Below are positions 19,582 to 30,168 of a DNA stretch of 64,000 bases, one piece after another. The notes beneath the pieces are model-generated. The model saw only the letters and a list, made by a program, of their open reading frames with translations, searched no databases and was not told the origin of the DNA. Each line of letters begins with the position of its first letter. Position 1 is the stretch's first letter. This DNA is from Gammaproteobacteria bacterium (GTDB lineage: Bacteria; Pseudomonadota; Gammaproteobacteria; Steroidobacterales; Steroidobacteraceae). The position numbers and the translations under genes are program-made. Location: assembly GCA_025358295.1 (NCBI GenBank), contig JANYJY010000009.1, positions 62,001 through 126,000 on the forward strand, given 5' to 3'.

Positions 19582-20913
19582 TTGAAAACCGTCAATCGCA
19601 AAACCCCGAAAGTGGGCTTTGTCAGCTTGGGATGCCCCAAGGCGTTGGTCGACTCCGAACGCATCCTCACGCGCCTGCGCGCCGAAGGGTATGAGGTCGC
19701 GGCCAGCTACCGCGCGGCCGACCTCGTGATCGTCAATACCTGTGGTTTCATCGACTCCGCCGTGGACGAGTCCCTGGACGCCATCGGTGAAGCCCTGGCG
19801 GAGAATGGCAAGGTGATCGTGACTGGCTGCCTCGGCGCCCAGCCGCAGAAAATACTCGACCGGCATCCCCAGGTACTCAAGATCACCGGACCGCAGCGCT
19901 ACGAAGAGGTGGTGGCTTCCGTACACGAGTATCTGCCGCCCAAGCACGAGCCGTTCCTGGATCTGATACCTGCCCAAGGCGTCAAACTGACGCCGCGCCA
20001 TTACGCCTATCTGAAAATTTCCGAGGGCTGCAACCATCGCTGCAGCTTTTGCATCATTCCCTCGATGCGCGGCGATCTGGTCAGCCGACCCATCGACGAG
20101 GTGTTGCGTGAAGCAGAGCAATTGGTGCGCGCCGGTGTCAAGGAAATCCTGGTGATTTCCCAGGACACCAGCGCCTACGGCGTCGATCTGAAATACGCGG
20201 CCCGTGTCTGGCGCAACGTCGAACGTTCCACCCGCTTCTACGATCTCGTCGCCGCCCTGGGCGAACTAGGCGTATGGATCCGCTTGCATTACGTATATCC
20301 CTACCCGCATGTCGACAAAGTGATCGAATTGATGGCCCAAGGGCGCGCCTTGCCCTATCTCGACATTCCTTTTCAACATGCGAGTGCGCGTATTTTGAAA
20401 CTGATGAAGCGTCCGGCCGCCGCCGAAAATACCTTGGAACGAATTGCCGCGTGGCGGCGTCTGGTACCGGACATCACTATTCGCAGTACTTTTATAGTGG
20501 GTTTCCCCGGAGAGACTGAGCAAGATTTTACGGAATTACTCGATTGGCTGCGGGTGGCGCAACTCGATCGGGTGGGCTGCTTCGAATACTCCCCGGTGGA
20601 AGGCGCGGCGGCCAACGCGCTGCGCCAGCCGCAGGTGCCACCGGAAATCAAGCAGCAGCGTCGTGCGCGCTTCATGGAACTCGCCGCGGAAATCAGCGCA
20701 CAGCGGCTCGCGCAAAAGGTTGGCCGCAGCATGCGAGTGCTGGTTGACCGGATTGAAGGCAATGTGGCGATTGCGCGCTCCAGTAGCGATGCCCCCGAGA
20801 TAGACGGGGTAGTGCGAATTCGGGGAGTGAAAGGAGTGGCAGTCGGCGATTGGGCCGAAGTGCGGATCACCCGGGCAGACGCCTACGATCTCGAGGCGAA
20901 ATTAAGCGCGTAA
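19582..20913 (+). CDS. rimO: ribosomal protein uS12 methylthiotransferase RimO
   Basis: RimO is a radical-SAM enzyme that methylthiolates an aspartate of ribosomal protein S12. The N-terminal UPF0004 domain ([20 protein letters not shown], then [11 protein letters not shown] and VTGCLGA) carries three cluster cysteines. The radical-SAM core has the C-x3-C-x2-C motif in [12 protein letters not shown], and a TRAM domain ends the protein. I start at TTG 19582, which gives the usual short leader; an in-frame TTG at 19546 would add 12 residues. A TATAAT at 19495-19500 is a likely -10 element. It diverges from flagellin. Confidence 0.96.
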   Translation: MKTVNRKTPKVGFVSLGCPKALVDSERILTRLRAEGYEVAASYRAADLVIVNTCGFIDSAVDESLDAIGEALAENGKVIVTGCLGAQPQKILDRHPQVLKITGPQRYEEVVASVHEYLPPKHEPFLDLIPAQGVKLTPRHYAYLKISEGCNHRCSFCIIPSMRGDLVSRPIDEVLREAEQLVRAGVKEILVISQDTSAYGVDLKYAARVWRNVERSTRFYDLVAALGELGVWIRLHYVYPYPHVDKVIELMAQGRALPYLDIPFQHASARILKLMKRPAAAENTLERIAAWRRLVPDITIRSTFIVGFPGETEQDFTELLDWLRVAQLDRVGCFEYSPVEGAAANALRQPQVPPEIKQQRRARFMELAAEISAQRLAQKVGRSMRVLVDRIEGNVAIARSSSDAPEIDGVVRIRGVKGVAVGDWAEVRITRADAYDLEAKLSA

Positions 20914-20966
20914 TTGTGTAATCTCGCGACTTTTGCAAACGCGCTCAAGATAGCGAGGTATCAAAA

Positions 20967-21449
20967 GTGGAAATTACTGCAGACCGGGTCGTCCTCATCC
21001 ATTACACGCTCAAGGATGACGCCGGAGCCGTGCTCGATAGCTCGGCCGGGGGAAAACCATTAGCCTATATTCAAGGACACGGCAATCTTGTCCCGGGGTT
21101 GGAAAAAGCACTCGAGGGCAAACAAGACGGCGACTCTCTGGCCGTTTCGCTGCCACCCGCAGAAGGGTACGGCATTCACGATCCAGCGCTGATCCAGCGC
21201 GTCCCGAAGCGCAGCTTGCAGGGCGCCGGCGAACTCAAGAAAGGAATGCAATTTCAGGCCAGGACAGATGACGGCATGCGCCTATTCACGGTGACCGCGA
21301 TCGTCGCCGACATGGTGACTCTCGACGGCAATCACCCGCTCGCCGACAAGACCTTGAATTTCGATGTGCAAGTCGTGAGCGTGCGCGAAGCCACAACGGA
21401 AGAACTGGAACACGGCCACGTGCACGGCGCGGGCGGCCATCACCACTAG
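20967..21449 (+). CDS. slyD: FKBP-type peptidyl-prolyl isomerase, SlyD family
   Basis: The 160-residue protein has a split FKBP domain with an inserted chaperone flap: VVLIHYTLKDDAGAVLDSS, LVPGLEKALEGKQDGD, then PAEGYGIHDPALIQRVPKRS and the flap region around TVTAIVADMVTLDGNHPLADK. The tail is His-rich (EHGHVHGAGGHHH), as expected for the metal-binding tail of SlyD, though much shorter than in E. coli. It starts with GTG at 20967 and ends 15 bp before the convergent flgL. Confidence 0.93.
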   Translation: MEITADRVVLIHYTLKDDAGAVLDSSAGGKPLAYIQGHGNLVPGLEKALEGKQDGDSLAVSLPPAEGYGIHDPALIQRVPKRSLQGAGELKKGMQFQARTDDGMRLFTVTAIVADMVTLDGNHPLADKTLNFDVQVVSVREATTEELEHGHVHGAGGHHH

Positions 21450-21464
21450 CTTGGCCGTCCGGTC

Positions 21465-22658
21465 CTAGAGAAATTTGAAGAGCGAGAGGCCCTGCGTCAA
21501 ATTGTAGGCCTGCAGAGAAGCGCTCAAAGTCGTATTTTGCAGAGTGAGCGAGGTGACCGCGCTCGCGTAATCCAGACTCTGCAGCGACGAAATGGACTGT
21601 TTGAGCTGCAATTGCTGGCTGCTCGACACCGACAGTTGGGTGGTAATCGAATTAAGCCGGGCGCCCACGCTGGCGCGGATATTCGAAGTTGAAGTCAGCG
21701 CTTGGTCGATATTGTTGATCGCATTGCCGATCGAATTTCCCAATTTGGCGAGCGCCACCGACGTGCTTCCCGTGGTTTGCAATGCATTCACCAAATTCTG
21801 TACCGTGGCGAATAAGCTCTGATTGCTGCTCGCCGCTACCGTGAATGAATCGCCGGTGGCCGGGGATCCGGTGAGCGTTACTTGCACACCGCGAAAGGCG
21901 ACGGATTGACCATCCGTGTAGGTACCGGAAGTCACCAAAACATTGGCGGAATCGCGCACTTCGTAGGTATTGGCCGCGGTGAAATTTATTGCGTACGTGC
22001 CGCCGTCGTAGGCTGCCGCATTGGAAACGGTGGTCGCACCCAACAGACCGGTTCCGGTATTGGCCGCGTTCGCTGTGGCGGTGAAAGTGCCGTTGCCGGT
22101 TTTGATCTGATTGAACACTACATTGCCGTTGTCGCCGTCTGCGATGGTTTGACCTGCGGCTATTTGCACCTGTCGCTGGCCCTGATCACCCGCGTAACTG
22201 GCGCCGGTGGCGCTCAAAGAAAATGGTTGGGTTTGCGTCGAGAAGCCGCCAAATAAGTACTCGCCGTTGCCATCCTGGGTATTGGCCAGCGAAATCAGGC
22301 TGTTTTGAATCTGTTTGGCCTGCACCGCGATGGCACTGCGGTCTTGACTGGAAAGGCTGCCGGTGTTGGCTTGCAGAGCAAGATCGCGCAGACTCTGCAG
22401 TGAGCTTTGCACTTCGGACAACGCATTGTCCTCCGTGCCGAGCCGGGTTTGTGCGCTGTGTGCGTTTGTATCGTACTGCTGGCTCTGCGACAGCGTTTGG
22501 TTGTAATTATTGACGCTCCCCGCGCCCACAGGATTCTCTTCGGCGGTGGTAAAAGCCAAATTCGACGTGATTTGGTTTTGCGTTTGCGACAGGTTGGACT
22601 CAATGCGGTTCAACGCCGTAAGGAACTGTGTTTGATTCAGACTTTGGGTCACGCGCAT
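21465..22658 (-). CDS. flgL: hook-filament junction protein FlgL
   Basis: FlgL (HAP3) joins hook to filament. The 397-residue protein has the flagellin-like N-terminus (MRVTQSLNQTQFLTALNRIESNLSQTQNQI), a long exposed middle domain and the C-terminal helix ending YNLTQGLSLFKFL. Length fits. It follows flgK by 13 bp. Confidence 0.95.
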   Translation of the reverse strand: MRVTQSLNQTQFLTALNRIESNLSQTQNQITSNLAFTTAEENPVGAGSVNNYNQTLSQSQQYDTNAHSAQTRLGTEDNALSEVQSSLQSLRDLALQANTGSLSSQDRSAIAVQAKQIQNSLISLANTQDGNGEYLFGGFSTQTQPFSLSATGASYAGDQGQRQVQIAAGQTIADGDNGNVVFNQIKTGNGTFTATANAANTGTGLLGATTVSNAAAYDGGTYAINFTAANTYEVRDSANVLVTSGTYTDGQSVAFRGVQVTLTGSPATGDSFTVAASSNQSLFATVQNLVNALQTTGSTSVALAKLGNSIGNAINNIDQALTSTSNIRASVGARLNSITTQLSVSSSQQLQLKQSISSLQSLDYASAVTSLTLQNTTLSASLQAYNLTQGLSLFKFL

Positions 22659-22671
22659 GATTGAGACTCCC

Positions 22672-24564
22672 TTAGGCGGCCTGGACAGCGGTGAGCAAAC
22701 TCTGGAACAGGCTACTGCCGATTTTCAAGGCCTGGGCCGCGGCTTGGTAGGCTTGCTGCCATTGCAACAGACTCGCCGCCTCTTCATCGAGATTCACGCC
22801 GGATATCGACTGAAAATTGCTCAGGGCGTTGCTGTTCACTGCCGTCTGGGCGGCATGTGCGGTATTGACTTGCTGTGCCTGGCTGCCGATGCCGGTAATC
22901 AACGCGCTCACCGCGCCGTTGATGCTGATGGTGCCATTGGCGAGGACGCCTTGCGTTTGTTGTGTGGCGCTCGCCAAGGCATTGCGATTGTCGCCGGTAG
23001 CCCCCGCGTTGCTCTGCACGGTGAAGCTGTCGCCGATCGCCGGCGTGCCGCTGATCTGCACCTGCCAGCCATTGAGACTGATATTGCCGCCGGCCGTGTA
23101 GGGGAAGCTGCCGGCACCGTTCACCGAATACGTTGTAGCACTCGTAAACTGAATGGCGGTGGCACTGAGCAGAGCCGGATTCGCCGCGTTCAGCACGGTA
23201 CCGGCGCCGATGGTGGCGCTCCCCGTGTTGCCGTTGGCCGCCGAGGTCTGTATCGCGCCGGCGGCAGCAATCTTTGAGGGATTCGTGAGTACGGTACTGA
23301 ATGTGCCGGCCGCCTGCGCGGTCGGCTGCAACAGAAATTGATCTCCCGCGGTGGGTGTTGCCGAGACCACGATCGATAGACCTTCCGCGGTCAAAGGGCT
23401 CGCCGGGGTACCGGCGCCGGCCAACGGCACCACAGTGCCATCGCTGCTGCGGGTCAGCGAGTAGGCGCCCGCGGTGTATGACAGGATGTAGTCATTCGCT
23501 GTCAGAGCTCCGACATTGGTCACACCAAGCGTCACGGTGACGCTATCCGGGTTCTTGGCCGAGGCAACGGCTTGCGGCGTGCCCACAACAAACAGGTTGG
23601 CACCCAGCTGACCGTTCAAATCCAGGCCGGAGTTTTGCTGGGTATTCACCGCCTGGCTCAAGGCCGTGGCAATCTGACCCAACTGATTTTTCGCCGGATC
23701 GATGGCTTGAGCACGCGCGGCGAGAAGTCCGCCGAGGTCTCCCGAAGTGATCGAGCCGCTGATGGCGCTGCCGCCGGAGGTAGTGGTCGAAATTTCCAAC
23801 TGGGTCGAGTTGAATTGATTCGCGACCGTGGTCAACGAGGTAGTCGTCCCCTGCAGCACCAGCGGTTGCCCCGTGCCTATGAAGACATTCAGCGCGCCGT
23901 TGGAGTCGTGAGTCGTCGAGATAGCTGTCAATTTCGACAGATCGGACACCAGCTTGTCGCGCTGATCCAGCAGCTCGTTGGGCGGATTGCCGCCGGCCTG
24001 CGCGGTGCCCACGACGATCTGCTGATTCAATTTGGAGATGGATGTGGCGATCGAATTGATCTGCTGCACATCGGCCGAGATTCGCGAGTTGACGTCGCTA
24101 TTCAAACTATAGAGTTGCGAACTGGTGCTCTGGAAACTGGCAGCAACGCTCTGGGCCTTGCCCAATAGTGCCTGTCGCGTCGCGGCCGAGGTTGGATTGT
24201 TGGCCACATCGGACCATGCGTTATAGAAATTCTGCAGCGCCGTGCTGAGGCCCGCGCCGGTGGTGCCCAAGAGTTTGTCGATTTGCGTGGTGTAGGTCTG
24301 CAGACTGTCGAGCTGCCCCAGGCTACTTTGCGAAGAATTCAGCTGATTGGCGGTCGCTTGGCTAAAGGCCCGTGATACCGCGGTGAGTACGACGCCGCTG
24401 CCGATCGTGGCCGCACCATTTGATTGGGGCGTTCCCTCGACCAGGTTGACGGTTTCCCTGGCGTATCCTGGAGTGCTGGCATTGGCGACATTGTTACCGG
24501 TCACCGATATGGCTGACTGAAACGCCTGCAGCGCTGAAACACTTATTCCAAATACATCTGACAC
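22672..24564 (-). CDS. flgK: hook-filament junction protein FlgK
   Basis: FlgK (HAP1) is the first junction protein above the hook. The 630-residue protein starts with ISVSALQAFQSAISVTGNNVANASTPGYARE, the class signature of hook-type proteins, and ends with the flagellar C-terminal helix (SGVNLDEEAASLLQWQQAYQAAAQALK). The large middle domain is Ser/Thr/Ala-rich. It is separated from flgJ by a 71-bp gap holding a possible FliA promoter. Confidence 0.96.
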   Translation of the reverse strand: MSDVFGISVSALQAFQSAISVTGNNVANASTPGYARETVNLVEGTPQSNGAATIGSGVVLTAVSRAFSQATANQLNSSQSSLGQLDSLQTYTTQIDKLLGTTGAGLSTALQNFYNAWSDVANNPTSAATRQALLGKAQSVAASFQSTSSQLYSLNSDVNSRISADVQQINSIATSISKLNQQIVVGTAQAGGNPPNELLDQRDKLVSDLSKLTAISTTHDSNGALNVFIGTGQPLVLQGTTTSLTTVANQFNSTQLEISTTTSGGSAISGSITSGDLGGLLAARAQAIDPAKNQLGQIATALSQAVNTQQNSGLDLNGQLGANLFVVGTPQAVASAKNPDSVTVTLGVTNVGALTANDYILSYTAGAYSLTRSSDGTVVPLAGAGTPASPLTAEGLSIVVSATPTAGDQFLLQPTAQAAGTFSTVLTNPSKIAAAGAIQTSAANGNTGSATIGAGTVLNAANPALLSATAIQFTSATTYSVNGAGSFPYTAGGNISLNGWQVQISGTPAIGDSFTVQSNAGATGDNRNALASATQQTQGVLANGTISINGAVSALITGIGSQAQQVNTAHAAQTAVNSNALSNFQSISGVNLDEEAASLLQWQQAYQAAAQALKIGSSLFQSLLTAVQAA

Positions 24565-24613
24565 GAGTCTTCTCCGCGCTGCCTTGATCTATGGAAGTAG
24601 GCCTATCCACGCT

Positions 24614-24640
24614 GTATCGGCATGGGCCGTCATTTCTATA
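24614..24640 (-). promoter_or_regulatory. possible FliA promoter of flgK-flgL
   Basis: On the minus strand TATAGAAA, 11 bases, GCCGATAC. The -10 matches FliA well and the spacing is exact, but the -35 is poor. flgKL are late genes in many species, which fits. Confidence 0.5.
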
Positions 24641-25520
24641 ATGCTGCAGTGCGAGCACTGAGCGTCGATTGAATGGCATCGCTGTTCAGAATTTCATTTA
24701 ACTTATTCGCGTATTCTGGGTCTGTGGCGTACCCCGACTTGCCCATGCTCTTGATATACGCTTGCGTATCGCTCCCGGCAGCGAGCGCCTCGTGGTAGCG
24801 CGGTGAATTCTTAAGCAAATTCGCAAAGTCGCTGACGCTCTCTTCGATCGAGGCATAGGCCCTAAACGCGGTGCGCCGCTGCGTCGCCACGCCGCCGCGA
24901 AACTCGACGGTGTCAGCGACCGCGCGCGTACCCGACCATTCCGCCCCCGCTTTGATACCGAACAGATTGAGGCTTGGCGCACCATCGGCGGTGCGCGGCA
25001 TGCGCTGGCCCCAGCCGGTCTCCAGGGCCGCCTGCGCCAACAAGCCGTCGGGATTGACCCCGAGAGTCGCTGCCGCGCGCCGTATCAGGGGCAACACTTG
25101 ATTGACGAATTGCTTTGGACTGTGCGCGAGGGCGGCAGTCGGGGCTGTTGTCGCGGCGCCGGTTTTCGGTGTGACAGGCGCGAGAGTGGGTGCCGACTTG
25201 CCGGACAACTGCCGTTTCAACAGTGCGCCGAACCCCAAGTCTTGATGTTGGCTCAAGGTGAGCGCCACTTGCTTGTCGAACATGTCTTGGTACATGCCCA
25301 TCTCATTGCTGGCCGATTCGCTCGTGGCGGCACTGGCATCGCGCATGCTCTTCAAAACCATTTGCAAAAATAGCGCCTCTACCTGCTGTGCAACGGCACT
25401 CATCGCTTGTGGCGAACTAGGATCCTTCTTAAGCTCAGCCAAGCCATGGGAGTCGGTATACGTGGACGCAGTCGAGACGGACGGCGGCAGTGTCGCAATT
25501 GGTAGTAAAGGCATACTCAT
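24636..25520 (-). CDS. flgJ: flagellar rod cap / peptidoglycan hydrolase FlgJ
   Basis: The 294-residue bifunctional protein has an N-terminal rod-cap domain (AQQVEALFLQMVLKSMRDAS, then QDMFDKQVALTLSQHQDLGFG) and a C-terminal glucosaminidase-type domain (QAALETGWGQRM, then LFGIKAGAEWSG and FRAYASIEESVSDFANLL). It opens the peptidoglycan for the growing rod. It abuts flgI directly. Confidence 0.95.
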   Translation of the reverse strand: MSMPLLPIATLPPSVSTASTYTDSHGLAELKKDPSSPQAMSAVAQQVEALFLQMVLKSMRDASAATSESASNEMGMYQDMFDKQVALTLSQHQDLGFGALLKRQLSGKSAPTLAPVTPKTGAATTAPTAALAHSPKQFVNQVLPLIRRAAATLGVNPDGLLAQAALETGWGQRMPRTADGAPSLNLFGIKAGAEWSGTRAVADTVEFRGGVATQRRTAFRAYASIEESVSDFANLLKNSPRYHEALAAGSDTQAYIKSMGKSGYATDPEYANKLNEILNSDAIQSTLSARTAAL

Positions 25521-26627
25521 TTAGATCACGATCAGCTCAGCCTGCAGGGCGCCGGCCTCCCTGAGCGCTTCCAGGATCGCGACCAGATCGCCCGGCGCAG
25601 CGCCAACTTCATTCACGGCGCGCACGATCTGCTCCAACTCCACGCCGGGTTTGAACAGGAACATGCGATTGGAGCCTTGATCCACCTTGATGGTCGAATT
25701 GCTGACGACCTTGGTTTCGCCCACTTGCGCAAACGGTGCAGGCTGACTGACGCTCTGCTCTTCTTTGATGGTGACCGATAACGAGCCGTGCGAAACCGCG
25801 GCGGGACTCACCGTGACATTACTGCTGATCACCACCGTGCCGGTGCGTGAATTGATGATCACACGGGCGGCGGCACTGGCCGGTTCGATCTGCAGATTTT
25901 CAATCATCGACAGAAAGGCGATTCGTTGCGTGACGTCCTGCGGCGCACGCACCCGCACCGAACCGCCGTCGACGACCGTGGCCGAGCCCTCACCCACGCC
26001 TTTGTTGACGCTTTCGACGAGTCGCGTGGCCGTTGTAAAGTCGGGATCGTTGAGATTCAGGGTGATCGAGTCGCCCTGCGCAATCTGCGATGGAACCGCC
26101 CGCTCAACGGTGGCGCCATTCGGAATTCGACCGGAGCTCGGCACATTGACCGTCAGCTTCGAACCGTCGGTGCCTTCGACGCCGAAACCACTGACGATCA
26201 GATTGCCCTGAGCAATCGCATAGATCTGGCCATCCAATCCGTGCAAGGGCGTTACCAACAAGGAGCCACCGCGCAGGCTTTTCGCATTCGCTATGGAATT
26301 GACCGTGATATCGATGGTCTGGCCGGGCTTGACGAACGCCGGCATGACGGCATGCACGGATACCGCCGCCACGTTCTTCAACTGCGGATTGACGTTCGCC
26401 GGCACGGTGACGCCGAGTTGCGCGAGCATGTTCTTCAGGGATTGCACGGTGAACGGCGCCTGACTGGTTTGGTCGCCGCTGCCGTCCAGACCGACCACCA
26501 GCCCGTAGCCGATCAGTTGGTTGGTGCGCACCCCTTGCACATGGGCCATGTCTTTGATGCGCTCGGCCTGCGCCAATGAGGCGCCGAACAGCATCAGGAC
26601 CGACACGCTAAGGAATTTGGTAAGCAT
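25521..26627 (-). CDS. flgI: flagellar P-ring protein FlgI
   Basis: FlgI forms the peptidoglycan-layer bushing of the rod. The 368-residue protein has a Sec signal peptide ([16 protein letters not shown], cleavage about residue 21), then [31 protein letters not shown] and the [15 protein letters not shown] motif, ending with [28 protein letters not shown]. All are textbook FlgI blocks. Confidence 0.97.
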   Translation of the reverse strand: MLTKFLSVSVLMLFGASLAQAERIKDMAHVQGVRTNQLIGYGLVVGLDGSGDQTSQAPFTVQSLKNMLAQLGVTVPANVNPQLKNVAAVSVHAVMPAFVKPGQTIDITVNSIANAKSLRGGSLLVTPLHGLDGQIYAIAQGNLIVSGFGVEGTDGSKLTVNVPSSGRIPNGATVERAVPSQIAQGDSITLNLNDPDFTTATRLVESVNKGVGEGSATVVDGGSVRVRAPQDVTQRIAFLSMIENLQIEPASAAARVIINSRTGTVVISSNVTVSPAAVSHGSLSVTIKEEQSVSQPAPFAQVGETKVVSNSTIKVDQGSNRMFLFKPGVELEQIVRAVNEVGAAPGDLVAILEALREAGALQAELIVI

Positions 26628-26638
26628 GGGTGGCCGGG

Positions 26639-27340
26639 CTAGAACGGTGCGAACGGTGAATTGAAGAAACGCGCCAGCCAGCCCACGCGATTCGTGCTGT
26701 TGACGACGCCCTTGCCGGAGTAGCTGATGTGGGCGTCCGCGATCTTGTCGGAGGTCACCGTATTGTCGGAAGCGATGTCCGCGGGCCGAATCACCCCTGC
26801 GATATGCACAAATTCTTCACCCTGATTGAGTTTCAAGGTCTTGTCGCCTTGCACCACGAGATTGCCGTTGGCTTGAACGTCAGTCACGGTCACGGTGAGG
26901 TGTCCCGCCAAACTGTTGCTTTGGGTAACCGCTCCCGCACCGTCGAAGCTGTCGGAGCCGGTCATTGATGTGTTGAAAATCGGAACGCCCTTGGTAGTGA
27001 TGGTCTTGCCGAATATCGTAGGCCCAGTGTTCGCAACTCCCGTCGCTTTCGAGGTCTTGGTCTCGGCGTTCTTGCTCGCAGCCGTCGACTCGTTCAACTT
27101 GATCGTCAATATGTCACCGACGCGGCGAGCCTTGAGATCCGCAAACAATTCCATCTGTTGTCCGGCTTGATAGATCGCCCCGTCGGTTCGCGGCGTGGGC
27201 GGCGGAAGCTCTCTCGCAACGGCCGGCTCGGGCTTGTGCTGCTTGGCGGGCAACAGCCCGCAGCCCGCGAGAATGATGCCGCCGAGGACGGCGCAGGCGA
27301 ATCGCGGAGCCATCGATATAGAGCTTGTAAAAATAATCAT
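26639..27340 (-). CDS. flgH: flagellar L-ring protein FlgH
   Basis: FlgH is an outer-membrane lipoprotein forming the L ring. The signal sequence carries a lipobox LAGC (Cys about residue 27), followed by [34 protein letters not shown] and a C-terminal [28 protein letters not shown] stretch typical of the family. The ATG overlaps the flgG stop (ATGA), so the pair is translationally coupled. Confidence 0.96.
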   Translation of the reverse strand: MIIFTSSISMAPRFACAVLGGIILAGCGLLPAKQHKPEPAVARELPPPTPRTDGAIYQAGQQMELFADLKARRVGDILTIKLNESTAASKNAETKTSKATGVANTGPTIFGKTITTKGVPIFNTSMTGSDSFDGAGAVTQSNSLAGHLTVTVTDVQANGNLVVQGDKTLKLNQGEEFVHIAGVIRPADIASDNTVTSDKIADAHISYSGKGVVNSTNRVGWLARFFNSPFAPF

Positions 27341-28122
27341 ACGTTCTGCGTCAGATATTGCAGCATTTGATCGGTGGTGCTAATCGCCTTGGAATTCATT
27401 TCGTAGGCGCGTTGGCATTGGATCATGTTCACCAGCTCCGTTACCGTGTTCACGTTCGAGGTTTCCAGCGAACCCTGCTGCACGGTGCCCAGGCCGCTGG
27501 TACCCGGCGTGCCGACTTGCGGCGCGCCGCTCGACGCCGACTCCGTCAATAAATTGTTGCCGGTTGGCTGCAATCCTTGCACGTTGACGAAGTTCGCCAA
27601 TTGAACCTGTCCGATGGTCGTGGGCTTGGCGGATCCGGCCGTCGTTACCGACACGGTTCCGTCGGTCCCCACCGTCACCGACTGAGCGCTTGACGGAATC
27701 GTGATCGCGGGGGACAGCGGATACCCGCTGGCAGTCACGAGATTGCCCTGCGAATCCAGCGAGAAGGCACCGTCGCGGGTGTAGGAAAGTGTGCCGTCCG
27801 GCATGGTGATCTGAAAGAACCCTTGGCCGGTGATCGACATGTCCAGATAACCGGCGGTCTGCAGCACGCTGCCCTGCGAATAGTTTTTCTCGGTGGCCGC
27901 GATCCGAACTCCGGTGCCCAGCGTGAGACCGGTGGAGTACTGCGTGTTCTGTGTGCTCTGCGCGCCGACTTGCTGCACGTTCTGATACATCAGATCCTGG
28001 AATGCGGCGCGGTCGGATTTGAAACCTGTCGTATTCGTGTTCGCGAGGTTGTTCGCGATCACCGACATCTGGGTATTTTGAGCGTCGAGGCCGGTTTTCG
28101 CGGCCCATAGTGCGAGATTCAT
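27337..28122 (-). CDS. flgG: distal rod protein FlgG
   Basis: The 261-residue protein has the rod/hook signature ALWAAKTGLDAQNTQMSVIANNLANTNTTGFKSDRAAF and DLMYQNVQQVGAQ, and ends with the conserved SNVNTVTELVNMIQCQRAYEMNSKAISTTDQMLQYLTQ. Length about 260 is standard for FlgG. Confidence 0.97.
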   Translation of the reverse strand: MNLALWAAKTGLDAQNTQMSVIANNLANTNTTGFKSDRAAFQDLMYQNVQQVGAQSTQNTQYSTGLTLGTGVRIAATEKNYSQGSVLQTAGYLDMSITGQGFFQITMPDGTLSYTRDGAFSLDSQGNLVTASGYPLSPAITIPSSAQSVTVGTDGTVSVTTAGSAKPTTIGQVQLANFVNVQGLQPTGNNLLTESASSGAPQVGTPGTSGLGTVQQGSLETSNVNTVTELVNMIQCQRAYEMNSKAISTTDQMLQYLTQNV

Positions 28123-28138
28123 GTCGTATCCTTTGAGC

Positions 28139-28879
28139 CTATGCGGCGGTCATCAGGCGCTGAGCGGCCTGCTCGTTCTGATCGGTGGAATTGATGCTCT
28201 TGATCTGCAATTCAAACAGGCGCTGCAGCTCGATCATATTCACCAGAGACTGAGCGGCGTTGACATTACTCGACTCCAGCTCACCGGAAGTGACGCTGAC
28301 GGTTTCGTCGGCCTTGGCCTTGGCGCCGCTTTTCAGACGCAGCAATCCGTCGGCGCCCTTCTCCAAATCCTTCGCGGCCGGGTTGACCAGCTTGATGCGG
28401 TCGACCTGGGATTGCGCCGCCGCACTCAACCCCAGTGGCACCACCGACACGATACCGTCACGCCCGATGGTCACTTGGGTCGCGGGCGGCACGCTCAATG
28501 GACCGGACTCCGACAACACCGGAAATCCCGTCGCCGTGATGACGGCGCCCGACGCCGTTACTTGCAAATCGCCCGCTCGGGTGTACGCCTCTTTGCCATC
28601 GGCACCCTGGACTGCAATGAACCCTTTGCCGTTGATGGCAATATCGAGCGGCCGACTGGTGCTCATCATGACCCCGCTCGAGAAATCCGTGCCGGCATCG
28701 CCAGCGACGGCGTTCACGCGGCTGGCGTATCCCGGCCCATAGACGGGTTCGCTGGTGAAGGACACCCCGTCCGCACGGAAACCGGTGGTGCTGGCGTTCG
28801 CGATGTTGTGGTTGTTGACGGCCTGTGCTTGCATGATTTGCTTAGCACCGGTCATCGCCACATACAGTCCTCTATCCAT
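28139..28879 (-). CDS. flgF: proximal rod protein FlgF
   Basis: The 246-residue protein starts MDRGLYVAMTGAKQIMQAQAVNNHNIANASTTGFRADGVSF, the FlgF variant of the rod signature. It ends with the ESSNVNAAQSLVNMIELQRLFELQIKSI helix. It lies between flgE and flgG in canonical order. Confidence 0.96.
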   Translation of the reverse strand: MDRGLYVAMTGAKQIMQAQAVNNHNIANASTTGFRADGVSFTSEPVYGPGYASRVNAVAGDAGTDFSSGVMMSTSRPLDIAINGKGFIAVQGADGKEAYTRAGDLQVTASGAVITATGFPVLSESGPLSVPPATQVTIGRDGIVSVVPLGLSAAAQSQVDRIKLVNPAAKDLEKGADGLLRLKSGAKAKADETVSVTSGELESSNVNAAQSLVNMIELQRLFELQIKSINSTDQNEQAAQRLMTAA

Positions 28880-28922
28880 GTTTCACGTTCCTTCAGTTTC
28901 TAGCGGTCAACTACGTTGAGTG

Positions 28923-30146
28923 TTAGTGGCTGATATTGATGACGGTCTGGGATTCTTGGTTGGCCGTCGTGATTACCTGCGCGTTGGCTTGGAAGGCGCG
29001 TTGCGCGGTGATCATCTTGACTAATTGCGTGGTCAGGTCGACGTTCGAGGCCTCCAGTGCGCCCGACTGAATGCTGCCAAAGCCGGCCGATGCGGCTACA
29101 CCCTGCACCACGGTGCCGGAGGTGAATGTTTCCGACCAATTGGTGTCGCCCAATTGCTTCAGGCCCTGCGGATTGGGAAAGTTCGCCATCGCCAGTTGGC
29201 CCAGCTGGGTGGATCGGCCGTTGGTGTACACCGCCGATACGATGCCGGTCGGGTCGATGGCCACGGTACTGAGCTGACCGGTGGCATAACCGTTTTGGGT
29301 GATGGAGGTCACGCCGAACTGGCCGCCGTACTGCGTCGTTTGGCCGAAATTCAACGCCAACGTCATCGGTAGGGCGCCGCTGGTGGGCGTGAAACCGTTG
29401 AAGTTCAAGGTGCCACCCGCCGGGGCGGTTACCGCGCCGGTGCTGCCGAAGGTGAGTGTTTGCGCCGGGCCGGCCGAGACGCCGTTGACCGTCATATTGA
29501 CAGACCATGTATTGGGCGGTGCCGCCTGCTGCGAGAAGAACATAGTTGCCGGATAGGCATTGCCCAGCGAATCGTAGACCGTAGTCGAGGTGGACTGGTT
29601 GTAGGTAAGCGAGTTGGCTGGGTTGAACGGTGCGACGGCCGGCGGGGTGGTGTTCGCCGGCAGATTCAGGATCACCGCACCGGCCGTGGTCGCCAACGGC
29701 GCGCTCTGTGCAGTCTGCAAGTTGAGGTTGGACAGAGTGCCCGTGTTGAACCCGCCGTTGATCAAGGGCGGGTACACCTGCAGCGCTTGGCCGGTCGAAC
29801 TGATGACATTGCCCGATTTGTCCTCGCCGAACTGACCGTTGCGCGAATACACATAGCCATTCGCGCTTTTCAGCGTGTAGAAACCGTCGCCGCTGATCGC
29901 CAAATCGAGATTCGACGACGAGCTGGAGATATTGCCCTGGGTGAACTGCTGCGCGGTGCTCGACAGCCGAACGCCCTGACCGACTACGGAGTTGTTGAGG
30001 TTCACGGCGCCGGCGGCGTACACGTCGGCGAACTGCGCGCGGGCTCCCTTGAAGCCTACGGTATTTGAGTTGGCGATGTTATTGGCCGTGACGTCCAAAT
30101 CAGAGCTGGCTGCCGTCAATCCCGATAATGCTGTGCTGAATGCCAT
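28923..30146 (-). CDS. flgE: flagellar hook protein FlgE
   Basis: FlgE polymerises into the universal-joint hook. The 407-residue protein has the N-terminal AFSTALSGLTAASSDLDVTANNIANSNTVGFKGARAQF and a C-terminal LTTQLVKMITAQRAFQANAQVITTANQ block, with Ser/Thr/Gly-rich exposed domains between. The length is normal for a short hook protein. Confidence 0.97.
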   Translation of the reverse strand: MAFSTALSGLTAASSDLDVTANNIANSNTVGFKGARAQFADVYAAGAVNLNNSVVGQGVRLSSTAQQFTQGNISSSSSNLDLAISGDGFYTLKSANGYVYSRNGQFGEDKSGNVISSTGQALQVYPPLINGGFNTGTLSNLNLQTAQSAPLATTAGAVILNLPANTTPPAVAPFNPANSLTYNQSTSTTVYDSLGNAYPATMFFSQQAAPPNTWSVNMTVNGVSAGPAQTLTFGSTGAVTAPAGGTLNFNGFTPTSGALPMTLALNFGQTTQYGGQFGVTSITQNGYATGQLSTVAIDPTGIVSAVYTNGRSTQLGQLAMANFPNPQGLKQLGDTNWSETFTSGTVVQGVAASAGFGSIQSGALEASNVDLTTQLVKMITAQRAFQANAQVITTANQESQTVINISH

Positions 30147-30168
30147 GGATATGTCCTCTGCGAGTTAC